DNA of 64,000 nt, taken from the NCBI RefSeq assembly GCF_002154225.1, contig NZ_MTSE01000001.1, positions 62,001 through 126,000 on the forward strand, given 5' to 3'. Under the pieces are notes generated by a model, which did no database searches, was not told the DNA's origin, and worked only from the letters and a program-made list of their open reading frames with translations. The first letter of the stretch is position 1. Each line of letters starts with the position of its first letter. Position numbers and translations under genes: made by a program. Origin of the DNA: Hymenobacter crusticola (GTDB lineage: Bacteria; Bacteroidota; Bacteroidia; Cytophagales; Hymenobacteraceae). Below are positions 33,972-42,374 of this stretch, piece by piece.

Positions 33972-34976
33972 TTATTGCACTACGGCCCCGCCGGCCGGCG
34001 TCCAGACGATCCGGCCGCGCTGAAATTGATTGACCCGGCCACCGCCCGGGTTATCCAGCTCATCGGAAGTAGGATAGCCTAAGGCCGAACGCTCCCAGCC
34101 CAGCGACGCCCATTTGTCGCGGATGGCGCCATAAATGAGGTGGGCTCCAGTTTGCGGGCTCCAATAGATGGAGCCGCCCTGAAAGTGGTTGAAACGCCCT
34201 ATTTTGTCGGGTGTCGTTGTCTCGTCTGTGATTGGATAACCTAGCCCCGAACGCTCCCACCCGATGGAGGCCCACTTGTCGCGAATAGATCCGTGTATTT
34301 CGTGGGCACCTAGCTGGGGAGTCCAGTAAATAGATCCGCCTTGAAAGTGGTTGAAGCGCCCCACCCCATCGGGTGTTGACAGCTCATTGGTAGTAGGTTG
34401 GCCGAGGAAAGAAGCAGCCCCGCCTAGCGCTGCCCACTTGCTACCAATAGCGCCCCCAACTGAGAAGGGAGTTGGCATAATCAGCGAGGCAAAAATGCAG
34501 TTCATGTTCAGGCGCACCACCGCCGGGAAATTGGCGCGGCCGCCTGTTTCGCTGAGGTTGGTGATAAACTTGGTAAGGCTGTTCACGATCTTGGCCGACA
34601 ACTCGGCAATGGCCGTGGCAGCGGCGCCTACTGCCGGACCGCCGAACACAGTCCCTCCCGCGCCGGCAGCCCCCGCAATCAGGCCCGTATCCAAGGTGTT
34701 ATGTCCCTGAATCGTCATGGCGACCCGCGAGGATATAATTACCCCGTTAGCGGCAAATTCCATTTCTACCTGCGCATGGTCGTCGGCGGCCATGCCCCGA
34801 ATATGATCGAGCTTGGTTGAAATGAACAGACCACCCGATGGCGTCGGCGACACACTAGGTTTATAGGTGCGGTAGTTGCTCCCGGCGCTAGTGTATTCAG
34901 CTGCGCTACCGTCTTTTGCGTCCCATCCGGTTAGCTGTTGGCCTAGCTTGGCCATATCAAATTGCAAGGCACTCAT
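33972..34976 (-). CDS. LGFP-repeat protein with Gly/Ala-rich hydrophobic segment
   Basis: 334 residues. The first ~60 residues have no signal peptide. Residues ~95-145 are very rich in Gly/Ala and hydrophobic ([20 protein letters not shown], then AAATAIAEL) and could insert in a membrane. From about residue 180 to the end run three LGFP-type repeats of ~50 residues ([31 protein letters not shown]), close in sequence to each other. LGFP repeats are best known from actinobacterial cell-envelope enzymes. The function here is unknown. It is monocistronic, with terminators on both sides. Confidence 0.7.
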   Translation of the reverse strand: MSALQFDMAKLGQQLTGWDAKDGSAAEYTSAGSNYRTYKPSVSPTPSGGLFISTKLDHIRGMAADDHAQVEMEFAANGVIISSRVAMTIQGHNTLDTGLIAGAAGAGGTVFGGPAVGAAATAIAELSAKIVNSLTKFITNLSETGGRANFPAVVRLNMNCIFASLIMPTPFSVGGAIGSKWAALGGAASFLGQPTTNELSTPDGVGRFNHFQGGSIYWTPQLGAHEIHGSIRDKWASIGWERSGLGYPITDETTTPDKIGRFNHFQGGSIYWSPQTGAHLIYGAIRDKWASLGWERSALGYPTSDELDNPGGGRVNQFQRGRIVWTPAGGAVVQ

Positions 34977-35195
34977 GATTGTATGGTGTTTAGTTTACTC
35001 TGGCCAAAGTAGACAATACCAATACGCAGGTAAATCACATAAACATGTGAAATTCAATGATATACCATGTACATTAAAGCAATACCGCCCCCGCCATACG
35101 GGGGTATGTGCTGGCAAGAATGCCCGGCAATTTTCCCACTAACGATCTGTCGGTGCTTTCTGCTAGTAGCTGGCTAGTGACCTAGCTACCAAAGA

Positions 35196-35230
35196 AAACC
35201 GCCTCTCCACGTAGCGCGGAGAGGCGGTTT
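35196..35230. terminator. Intrinsic terminator after the esterase gene
   Basis: A 13-bp perfect stem (AAACCGCCTCTCC at 35196-35208 / GGAGAGGCGGTTT at 35218-35230). On the minus strand it follows the esterase stop at 35252. Confidence 0.8.
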
Positions 35231-35251
35231 GAGAAGCAGAAAGCTAGGTTT

Positions 35252-36415
35252 CTACAAATTTAAGCTTTTGATCAGCTCAGTAGCGGCCAGCGTTTGTGCG
35301 TCTTTCGCTTCGGGCACCACCGGCGCCATTCCAAAGAACTCGTGGGTGACGCCCACATACACTTTCGACGTGACCGAGACACCAGCGGCTTTCAGCTGAG
35401 CAGCGTACTGCTGTCCTTCGCTTTGCAGCGGGTCTATTTCCGCGTTGATTACGGTAGCGGGGGGCAAGCCTTGCAGATTCTGGTTGTTTACCAAAGAGAT
35501 AAGTGGGCTAGCACCATCCGCAGGGCTGTTCAGGTAGTACGAGAAAAACCACTGCATCGAGGGCTTGTTCAGGGGCTTAGCGTTGGCAAATTGCTGGTAC
35601 GAAGGCGTGTTCATGTCGTAGCGAGCAATGGGGTACACCAGCAGCTGGTGCTTGGGTAGAGGCACGCCAGCGTCGCGAGCCATCAGGCACACAGTAGCCG
35701 CTAGGTTGCCGCCGGCGCTTTCGCCAGCCACCGCAATCCGGTTTGCGTCTATTTTCAACAACGACGCGTTGTCACGCACCCAGCGGTAAGCGGCAAAAGC
35801 GTCGTTGTGGGCCGTCGGGAACCGGAACTCTGGTCCTTTGCGGTATTCCACGGCTACTACCACAGAGCCAGTTTTGGCGGCGAGGGCACGGGCCGAGAAA
35901 TCGTAGGTGTCATTGGTGGCAATTACCCAACCGCCGCCGTGGTAATACACAATACCCGGCATGGTAGGCGAGGTGAGGCGGGGCGTATACACGCGTATCC
36001 GGATGGTACCGTTGGCTACGGGTATTGCCCGCCCCGTGGTATCCACGTTTTGGTTGGGCAGGGCGATGTTGTACTTACTCATCACCGCGAGCAGGGCATC
36101 CTTAAACGAGGGCGCTTTGCGAGCTTGCTGCGGCGTGAGGGTATACAAGGGCACTCCTTTGGTCAGGCTATCGAGCTTTTCAATTACCGCTTGCATCTCT
36201 GGCTTGATGCTAGGTCCCCATTCGGGCTTAGGCCCTTGGGGTTGGATGACAACTGGGGTCGGAAAATTGAAGATGCCGTCGTCGGTACAGGCGTTAGTGC
36301 CAACTAGTGCTCCCACTAGCAGCAAACCGCTCAGCACGCGGCGCCACGCAATAGTAGCCTGCCGGGAAATAGAGGTGCGTGCAGGAGCCAGAGGCTTGAT
36401 AAAATCTTTGTTCAT
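35252..36415 (-). CDS. Lipoprotein alpha/beta hydrolase (HSL-type esterase)
   Basis: 387 residues. After a basic N-terminus, a hydrophobic segment ends in a lipobox-like ALVGTNAC, so it is predicted to be a lipoprotein. The catalytic domain has the hormone-sensitive-lipase oxyanion motif YYHGGGWV, the nucleophile GESAGG, the Asp in EIDPLQSEG and the His in GVTHEFFG. It hydrolyses small esters; possible natural targets are acetyl or feruloyl groups on plant polymers (inference from the nearby carbohydrate locus). It is adjacent to the AraC gene, on the same strand but 125 nt downstream. Confidence 0.88.
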   Translation of the reverse strand: MNKDFIKPLAPARTSISRQATIAWRRVLSGLLLVGALVGTNACTDDGIFNFPTPVVIQPQGPKPEWGPSIKPEMQAVIEKLDSLTKGVPLYTLTPQQARKAPSFKDALLAVMSKYNIALPNQNVDTTGRAIPVANGTIRIRVYTPRLTSPTMPGIVYYHGGGWVIATNDTYDFSARALAAKTGSVVVAVEYRKGPEFRFPTAHNDAFAAYRWVRDNASLLKIDANRIAVAGESAGGNLAATVCLMARDAGVPLPKHQLLVYPIARYDMNTPSYQQFANAKPLNKPSMQWFFSYYLNSPADGASPLISLVNNQNLQGLPPATVINAEIDPLQSEGQQYAAQLKAAGVSVTSKVYVGVTHEFFGMAPVVPEAKDAQTLAATELIKSLNL

Positions 36416-36540
36416 ACAGGTGGGATAAAGACTTGAAAATCAACCTTACGGCTCAAACACAAGGCCGGTCTTATCCACGAGTATTTATATTATATCACAG
36501 ATTACTTATGTAGTTAGTGTATAGGATTATAATTTTTTAA

Positions 36541-37416
36541 TCACCCCCGAACTGTTACCTGATTCTCGCGGTATTCTCGGGGCGTTTTGCCCATAATGCC
36601 AAAAAAGACACGGTTGAAATACGAGAGGTTCGCAAATCCGCACGCATAGGCGGCACTAGCAATGGTCTGCTCGGTGTGCAGCAGCAGCTGACAGACGTTG
36701 GTGACCCGCAATTCATTTAGGTAGTGCACGTAGGTTTTGCGGGTGCGCTCTTTAAAAAAGCGGCAAAACGCCTCCCGGCTCATGTTTGCCACCGAGGCTA
36801 CCTCTCCAAGCGTGATGGGGCGGTGGCTTTGCTCCATCAGGAAATGCAGCACCTGCTCCATGCGTTTGCCCTCGCGCTCATTGAGGTTGTGCATCTGGTC
36901 GGTCACGTTCAAGCATTGCAGTGCCCCAGGCTGCATGAGCAGCTGCACAATTTGGAGCACCATCAGCACCCGCTCTAGGTTGCTCGTTTGGGGCAAGGCT
37001 AGCATGTGCCGGGCAATAGCTTCTTGGGCAGCACCGTGGATGCGGTAACAGCCGGTGAGCTGCTCAAAGAATTTCTTGACGCCTTGTAACTCCTCGATGC
37101 TGTAGAAGCCGCTGGTAAATACCTCGGAGTCGAAGAACAAGAGCACGGCGTGGCTGCGCAAATTGCTGGCAGCGCTGTAGTACTCCTTGTTGCTGCGAAA
37201 CACATGGGGCACATCGTGGCCGAGCAGGAATAAGTCGCCGGGCCGGTACAGGCCAATGTAGTCGCCGCCGATCAGCTTGCCCTCGCCTTCGAGCACGTAG
37301 CTCAGCTGGATTTCGGGGTGCTGGTGCAGCTTGTCGTAGAAATACGGCTGGTCGTCGACTTGGTAGCGGATAAAGTCCTTAGTCGACTTCGGGATCTTGA
37401 ACGAGATAACCTTCAT
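36541..37416 (-). CDS. AraC family regulator with cupin domain (probable hydroxyproline-locus regulator)
   Basis: 291 residues. The N-terminal cupin (FYDKLHQHPEIQLSYVLEGEG ... GDLFLLGHDVPHVFRS) probably binds the inducer. The C-terminal ~100 residues are an AraC double helix-turn-helix (LGEVASVANMSREAFCRFFKERT; YACGFANLSYFNRVFFGIMG). It is divergent from the hydroxyproline catabolic operon across a 129-nt spacer holding a clear inverted repeat, so it most likely controls that operon. The inducer could be hydroxyproline or an intermediate; this is inference. Confidence 0.9.
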   Translation of the reverse strand: MKVISFKIPKSTKDFIRYQVDDQPYFYDKLHQHPEIQLSYVLEGEGKLIGGDYIGLYRPGDLFLLGHDVPHVFRSNKEYYSAASNLRSHAVLLFFDSEVFTSGFYSIEELQGVKKFFEQLTGCYRIHGAAQEAIARHMLALPQTSNLERVLMVLQIVQLLMQPGALQCLNVTDQMHNLNEREGKRMEQVLHFLMEQSHRPITLGEVASVANMSREAFCRFFKERTRKTYVHYLNELRVTNVCQLLLHTEQTIASAAYACGFANLSYFNRVFFGIMGKTPREYRENQVTVRG

Positions 37417-37420
37417 GACG

Positions 37421-37474
37421 GTACTATATTAATAAACTCGGGCGGTTATCAAGCTGTAATTGTCAATATAGTAC
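37421..37474. promoter_or_regulatory. Inverted repeat, candidate AraC-type operator
   Basis: GTACTATATT at 37421-37430 and AATATAGTAC at 37465-37474 are perfect inverted copies, 34 nt apart, in the spacer between the divergent AraC and dapA-family genes. The first copy lies 5 nt from the AraC start codon. Confidence 0.5.
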
Positions 37475-37518
37475 TATCTCTTACTAATTCCGTGCGGGAC
37501 TTAGCCTGCCAGGGCGGA

Positions 37519-37526
37519 TAGCTTTG
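37519..37526 (+). promoter_or_regulatory. -7 element of the hydroxyproline operon
   Basis: TAGCTTTG matches TAnnTTTG, 20 nt before the ATG at 37546. I see no good -33 element, which would suit an activator-dependent promoter. Confidence 0.45.
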
Positions 37527-37545
37527 TAAAAAAGCGATACAAACT

Positions 37546-38478
37546 ATGATCAACTGGCAAGGCGTATTCCCGGCAGTCACGACGAAATTTCACCAGGACG
37601 GCAGCCTGGATTTCGACACGTTTTTCAAGAACATCGACGCGCAGCTTGCGGCGGGCGTGCACGGCATCATCCTAGGTGGCACCCTCGGCGAGTCGAGCGT
37701 ACTGCGCACCGAGGAGAAATATGAGCTAACCCAGCGCACCATCGACTACGTGGCCGGCCGCGTGCCCGTGGTGATGAACATTGCCGAAGGCTCGACGCAG
37801 GAAGCCATCCTGCGGGCCGAGGAAGCCGAAGAGCTAGGTGCCGCCGGCCTGATGCTGCTGCCAGCCATGCGCTACCCCACCGACGCCCGCGAAACCCTCG
37901 CCTATTTCACATCGGTGGCGCAGAGTACGGAGCTGCCCATCATGATCTACAACAACCCAGTCGACTACAAGACCTACGTCACGCTGGAAATCTTCGATAA
38001 GCTGCTCGACGCGTGCCCCAACGTGGAGGCCGTGAAAGAATCGACGCGCGACGTATCGAACGTGACGCGCATGGTGACTCGCTACGGCGACCGGCTGCGG
38101 ATCATGGGCGGCGTGGACACCCTAGCTCTGGAAGCGTTGCTGATGGGTGCCCACGGCTGGGTAGCCGGCCTCGTGTGCGCCTTCCCCGAAGAAACCGTGG
38201 CGATTTATAACCTCGTGCAAGCGGGCCGCATGGAGGAAGCGCGTACGATTTACCGCTGGTTCCTGCCCCTGCTAGAGCTGGATATTCACGCCAAGCTGGT
38301 GCAATACATCAAGCTCGCCGAGCAAATGACCGGCATCGGCACTGAGTACGTGCGGGCGCCGCGCCTCACCTTGATCGGCGAAGAGCGCACCCGCATCATG
38401 GCCCTCATCCAGCACGGCATCGACAACCGCCCCACGCTCCCCACCTTCACGACGACCGCCGCTGCTCATGCCGTTTAA
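37546..38478 (+). CDS. DapA-family lyase, probable 1-pyrroline-4-hydroxy-2-carboxylate deaminase
   Basis: 310 residues, a (beta/alpha)8 class I aldolase of the dihydrodipicolinate synthase family: GGTLGESSVLRTEEK, the Tyr in MIYNNPVDY, and the Schiff-base lysine in VEAVKEST. Not being beside lysine genes, and being with an epimerase, a D-amino-acid dehydrogenase and a semialdehyde dehydrogenase, it fits the step that deaminates the cyclic imine of D-hydroxyproline to 2-oxoglutarate semialdehyde. Cytoplasmic. It overlaps the next gene by 11 nt, so the two are coupled. The alternative of a general DapA-like lyase is less likely in this context. Confidence 0.85.
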   Translation: MINWQGVFPAVTTKFHQDGSLDFDTFFKNIDAQLAAGVHGIILGGTLGESSVLRTEEKYELTQRTIDYVAGRVPVVMNIAEGSTQEAILRAEEAEELGAAGLMLLPAMRYPTDARETLAYFTSVAQSTELPIMIYNNPVDYKTYVTLEIFDKLLDACPNVEAVKESTRDVSNVTRMVTRYGDRLRIMGGVDTLALEALLMGAHGWVAGLVCAFPEETVAIYNLVQAGRMEEARTIYRWFLPLLELDIHAKLVQYIKLAEQMTGIGTEYVRAPRLTLIGEERTRIMALIQHGIDNRPTLPTFTTTAAAHAV

Positions 38479-39922
38479 CGCTCTGCTCGCCGACGCAACG
38501 GCCGCTTTTGCCACGTACAAAAAAACCACCGGCGCGGAGCGCGCAGCATTTCTGCGCGCCATTGCCACGGCCATCGGCGACCTAGGTGACGAGTTGCTGC
38601 AAACCGCCAGCACCGAAAGCCACTTACCCCTGGCCCGCATCACTGGTGAGCGGGGCCGCACCCAAGGCCAACTGCGCCTGTTTGCCGACCTTGTGGAAGA
38701 CGGCTATTGGGCCGAAGCCACCATCGACACGGCCCTGCCCGATCGTCAGCCCCTCCCCCGCCCGGATTTGCGCCGGCTGCTGCTGCCACTGGGGCCGGTG
38801 GTGGTGTTTGGGGCTAGCAACTTCCCGCTGGCGTTTTCTACCGCCGGCGGCGACACGGCTTCGGCGCTGGCTTCGGGTTGCACAGTGGTGTATAAAGCAC
38901 ACCCCGCCCACCCCCGCACCTCGGCACTGGTGGCGGGCGCCATTGCCAAGGCCGCAGCGGCGTGCAACTTACCAGCGGCCGTGTTTCAGCACGTGGAAGG
39001 CGGCTCGGAAGTCGGAACGGAGCTGGTGCAGCACCCGGGCGTGAAGGCCGTAGCCTTCACGGGCTCTTATGGTGCCGGCAAATCGATTTTTGACTTAGCC
39101 ATGCGGCGCGAGGTTCCGATTCCGGTGTACGCCGAAATGGGCAGCGTGAACCCGCTGGTGATCCTGCCGGAAAAGCTAGCTTCTGATCCAGTCATCCTCG
39201 CCCACCAAGCGGCGCAGTCGGTGCTGCTCGGTTCGGGGCAGTTCTGCACCTGCCCAGGGCTGGTATTTGTGCCCGCGGGCGAGGCGACAGAAGCTTTTGT
39301 CGACAGCCTCGGCGAAACGCTAAGCAGCGCTTCAGCCGCGCATATGCTCCACGCGGGCATTGCCGACAACTATTACCAGAACCTGTCGGCCATTCTGCAA
39401 GCAGCCCACGTGGAAACCCTCGTGCAGCCCGAAACCCACGTGCTGGAAGGTCGTGCCGCGCTGGCCCGCACCGTTGCCGCGCAGTGGATTCAGAACGCCG
39501 CCTTGCAGGAAGAGGTCTTCGGCCCGTTCACACTGGTGGTTACCTACCAGGATGAAACTGAGCTGCTAGCTTCCATCGACGCGCTGCAAGGCCAACTAAC
39601 CTGCACGCTGTGGGGCACCCCGCAGGAGCTAGCCCAAGCCGAAGCCGTGACCGACGCGCTCCGCGAGAAGTGCGGCCGTTTGTTGTTTGCCGGCGTGCCC
39701 ACGGGCGTGGAAGTCAGCCACGCCATGACCCACGGCGGACCTTTCCCAGCCACCACGGACCCGCGCAGCACCTCGGTGGGCTCTTATGCCATCAAGCGCT
39801 TCGCTCGGCCGGTCACATTCCAGTCGGCGCCGCCGGAGCTGCTGCCACCGGAACTGCGCAATGAGAACCCAACGGGTATCTGGCGGATGATCGACGGGGA
39901 AGTAACGCAACGCAGTCTTTAG
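38468..39922 (+). CDS. 2-oxoglutarate semialdehyde (2,5-dioxovalerate) dehydrogenase
   Basis: 484 residues, aldehyde dehydrogenase superfamily, KGSADH type: FGASNFPLAFSTAGGDTASA, GCTVVYKAHPAHPRTS, AFTGSYGAGK, and the catalytic Cys in GSGQFCTCPGL. The enzyme oxidises 2-oxoglutarate semialdehyde to 2-oxoglutarate with NAD(P)+, the last step of hydroxyproline (and some sugar acid) breakdown. The ATG overlaps the end of the DapA-family gene by 11 nt. The C-terminal VSHAMTHGGPFPATTDPRSTSVG is typical of the group. Cytoplasmic. Confidence 0.9.
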   Translation: MPFNALLADATAAFATYKKTTGAERAAFLRAIATAIGDLGDELLQTASTESHLPLARITGERGRTQGQLRLFADLVEDGYWAEATIDTALPDRQPLPRPDLRRLLLPLGPVVVFGASNFPLAFSTAGGDTASALASGCTVVYKAHPAHPRTSALVAGAIAKAAAACNLPAAVFQHVEGGSEVGTELVQHPGVKAVAFTGSYGAGKSIFDLAMRREVPIPVYAEMGSVNPLVILPEKLASDPVILAHQAAQSVLLGSGQFCTCPGLVFVPAGEATEAFVDSLGETLSSASAAHMLHAGIADNYYQNLSAILQAAHVETLVQPETHVLEGRAALARTVAAQWIQNAALQEEVFGPFTLVVTYQDETELLASIDALQGQLTCTLWGTPQELAQAEAVTDALREKCGRLLFAGVPTGVEVSHAMTHGGPFPATTDPRSTSVGSYAIKRFARPVTFQSAPPELLPPELRNENPTGIWRMIDGEVTQRSL

Positions 39923-39930
39923 CTCAGTAT

Positions 39931-39993
39931 TAGCGCGGACTTTGTCGTCGGCGCCTGATGTCGTACCAGCGCGGACTGCAAGGTCCGCGCTAC
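39931..39993. repeat. AGCGCGGAC palindromic repeat (copy A)
   Basis: The spacer before the epimerase gene holds a hairpin, AGCGCGGAC at 39968-39976 pairing with GTCCGCGCT at 39983-39991. It is preceded by a degraded half (TAGCGCGGACTTTG at 39931-39944). It is the same family as the pair of hairpins at 42279-42340. Confidence 0.75.
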
Positions 39994-40008
39994 ACCTTTA
40001 GCCACTTT

Positions 40009-41010
40009 ATGGCTCGTAAAACATTTTTCTGCATTGATGCCCACACCTGCGGCAACCCGGTACGGCTGGTAGCGGGCGGCGGCCCCGAGCTGCACGGCGC
40101 CAACATGAGCGAGAAGCGCCAGCACTTTCTGCGCGAGTACGACTGGATTCGCAAAGGGCTGATGTTTGAGCCGCGCGGCCACGACATGATGTCGGGCAGC
40201 ATCCTGTATCCACCCCAAGACCCCGCCAACGATGTGGCCGTGCTCTACATCGAAACCAGCGGCTGCCTCCCCATGTGTGGCCACGGCACCATCGGCACCG
40301 TGACGATTGCCTTGGAGGAAGGGCTGGTTATCCCCAAAGTACCGGGCCAGCTCCGTCTCGAAACGCCCGCCGGCTTGGTGCTGGTGTCGTACCGGCAAGA
40401 AGGCCAAAAGATCAAATCGGTGAAGCTGACGAACATACCCGCTTACCTCGACTCCGAAAACCTAGCCGTGGAGTGCCCGGAGCTAGGTCCGCTGCGGGTA
40501 GATGTGGCCTACGGCGGCAACTTCTACGCCATCGTCGACCCTCAGGAAAACTTCCAAGGTCTGCAAGCTTACCCCGCCGACAAGCTCATCAGTTGGAGCC
40601 GGGTGCTGCGCCAGCGCCTCAACGAGCTCTACACCTTCGTGCACCCCGAAAACCCGACCATTCAGGGCCTCTCGCACATTCTGTGGGCGGGCGATACGCT
40701 CGACCCTAGCTCCACGGCCCGCAACGCGGTGTTCTACGGCGACAAAGCCATCGACCGGTCGCCGTGCGGCACGGGCACCTCGGCGCGCATGGCGCAATGG
40801 TACGCCAAGGGTAAGCTGAAGCCGGGCCAGGAGTTCATCCACGAAAGCATTATTGGGTCCATTTTCAAGGGCACCATCGAGGAAGAAACCACCGTGGCGG
40901 GACGGCCGGCCATCCGGCCTGGCATCGAGGGCTGGGCGATTATCACGGGCCACAACACCATCTTCTTCGACGACGAAGATCCTTACGTTCACGGTTTTCA
41001 AGTTCTCTAA
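40009..41010 (+). CDS. 4-hydroxyproline 2-epimerase (proline racemase family)
   Basis: 333 residues from ATG at 40009 (MARKTFFCIDAHTCGNPVR); the frame runs back to 39958 through the palindromic repeat, which is unlikely to be coding. Both catalytic cysteines are present, in MCGHGTIG and SPCGTGTSARMA, so it is an epimerase/racemase rather than the dehydratase form that has a Thr. It converts trans-4-hydroxy-L-proline to cis-4-hydroxy-D-proline, the first step of the pathway. The D-hydroxyproline dehydrogenase gene begins 4 nt after its stop. Cytoplasmic. Confidence 0.92.
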   Translation: MARKTFFCIDAHTCGNPVRLVAGGGPELHGANMSEKRQHFLREYDWIRKGLMFEPRGHDMMSGSILYPPQDPANDVAVLYIETSGCLPMCGHGTIGTVTIALEEGLVIPKVPGQLRLETPAGLVLVSYRQEGQKIKSVKLTNIPAYLDSENLAVECPELGPLRVDVAYGGNFYAIVDPQENFQGLQAYPADKLISWSRVLRQRLNELYTFVHPENPTIQGLSHILWAGDTLDPSSTARNAVFYGDKAIDRSPCGTGTSARMAQWYAKGKLKPGQEFIHESIIGSIFKGTIEEETTVAGRPAIRPGIEGWAIITGHNTIFFDDEDPYVHGFQVL

Positions 41011-41013
41011 GGT

Positions 41014-42261
41014 ATGCGCAACGTAGTAATTGTCGGGGGCGGCATTATTGGCTTATTTACAGCCTATTACCTAGAGGAAGCCGGCTTCGCCGTGACCGTG
41101 CTCGACCAAGGCGACCTAGCCCAGGGCTGCTCCACTGGCAACGCGGGCATGATCGTGCCGAGCCACTTTGTGCCGCTGGCCTCGCCCGGCATGATCGGCA
41201 AGGGCATCAAGTGGATGTTTTCTTCCAAAAGCCCCTTCTACATTCACCCCCGCCTCGACCGCCGGCTGGTGGAGTGGTGCCTGCTGTTTTACCGCTCGGC
41301 CACGCCCAAGCACGTCGACCGCAGCATTCCGTACCTCAAAAACCTGAGTTTGCTGAGCAAGAGCCTGTACTTCGAGCTAGCCCAGCAGCACCCCGAGGCC
41401 AAGCTAGGTTTGGAAGAGAAGGGCTTGCTGATGCTTTACAAAACGGCCGCCATCGAACACGAAGAGGTGGAAATGGCGCAGCTCTCGAACACGGTTGGTA
41501 TTGAGGCCAACGTGTTGTCGCGCGACGAAGTGCGGGCCCTGGAGCCTGATACCAACCTCGACGTGCGCGGGGCTGTGCACTTCACCGGCGACGCCCACCT
41601 CGACCCCTCCAAGCTCTACAACTTCCTAAAAGGCCACCTACAAGCTCGCGGCGTGCAGCTCATTTCGCAAGCCGAAGTGCTGCGCTTCGACCACACGAGC
41701 GACACCATCACGCACGTCGTGACCACGCAGGGCGACTTCGCCTGCGACGACCTCATTGTGTGCGCCGGGGCGTGGTCGGGGAAGGTGGCGCGCCAACTGG
41801 GTGTGCGCCTGCCCATGCTGTCGGGCAAGGGCTACAGCTTCATGCAAAACAACCAGCCCGCCATCCGCATACCTGCCATTCTCACCGAGCAGAAAGTGGC
41901 CGTGACGCCCTTCGGCGGGCAAGTACGGTTTGGAGGCACCATGGAAATCACCGACACCGACGTGAGCATCAACCGCAAGCGGGTGCAGGGCATTTTCGAA
42001 TCGATTCAGCGCTACTACGGCGATTTTACGCCCGTCGCGCCCGACCCGCAAACCGTGTGGAGCGGCCTGCGCCCCTGCTCTCCCGACGGCCTACCCTACA
42101 TTGGCCCGACGGAGAAGTGGCGCAATGTGCTGTTCGGCACCGGCCACAGCATGATGGGCATCAGCCTAGCGCCCGGCACCGGCAAGCTCCTCGCCGAGCA
42201 GCTGCGCGACAAGAAAACCAGCCTGCTCATGGATGCCTTCTCGCCCGACCGGTATAGCTAG
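41014..42261 (+). CDS. FAD-dependent D-amino acid (D-hydroxyproline) dehydrogenase/oxidase
   Basis: 415 residues of the DAO/DadA family. The FAD-binding Rossmann fold starts at the N-terminus (VVIVGGGIIGLFTAYYLEEAG), with CSTGNAGMIVPSHFVPLASP next and the C-terminal WSGLRPCSPDGLPYIG and GTGHSMMGISLAPGTGK. It oxidises cis-4-hydroxy-D-proline to the imine used by the DapA-family deaminase. The start lies only 4 nt after the epimerase gene. Whether electrons pass to quinone or to oxygen cannot be told from sequence. Together with the three genes before it, the hydroxyproline route is complete. Confidence 0.9.
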   Translation: MRNVVIVGGGIIGLFTAYYLEEAGFAVTVLDQGDLAQGCSTGNAGMIVPSHFVPLASPGMIGKGIKWMFSSKSPFYIHPRLDRRLVEWCLLFYRSATPKHVDRSIPYLKNLSLLSKSLYFELAQQHPEAKLGLEEKGLLMLYKTAAIEHEEVEMAQLSNTVGIEANVLSRDEVRALEPDTNLDVRGAVHFTGDAHLDPSKLYNFLKGHLQARGVQLISQAEVLRFDHTSDTITHVVTTQGDFACDDLIVCAGAWSGKVARQLGVRLPMLSGKGYSFMQNNQPAIRIPAILTEQKVAVTPFGGQVRFGGTMEITDTDVSINRKRVQGIFESIQRYYGDFTPVAPDPQTVWSGLRPCSPDGLPYIGPTEKWRNVLFGTGHSMMGISLAPGTGKLLAEQLRDKKTSLLMDAFSPDRYS

Positions 42262-42278
42262 AACGTTGTAAAAGCGAG

Positions 42279-42340
42279 TAGCGCGGACTTTGTAGTCCGC
42301 GCTTGAACCAGTGCCGACGCGGACTACAGAGTCCGCGCTA
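42279..42340. repeat. AGCGCGGAC palindromic repeat (copy B, double hairpin)
   Basis: Two hairpins stand in tandem: AGCGCGGACT / AGTCCGCGCT (42280-42289 / 42294-42303) and CGCGGACT / AGTCCGCG (42318-42325 / 42330-42337). The outer ends TAGCGCGGAC and GTCCGCGCTA are themselves inverted. The element fills much of the gap between the dehydrogenase and GH127 genes. Confidence 0.8.
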
Positions 42341-42374
42341 CCCCCACCCACCCCGACCTCCAAACTCTTCTGCC

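Noticed and set aside
35080..35130. GC-rich inverted sequence with CCCCCG and CGGGGG as a riboswitch or terminator
   Set aside because: Arms are only about five bases and there is no T-run or known riboswitch core.
40483..41001. Antisense frame of 172 codons opposite the epimerase
   Set aside because: Shadow of a high-GC coding frame; the + strand protein has both catalytic cysteines and full family length.
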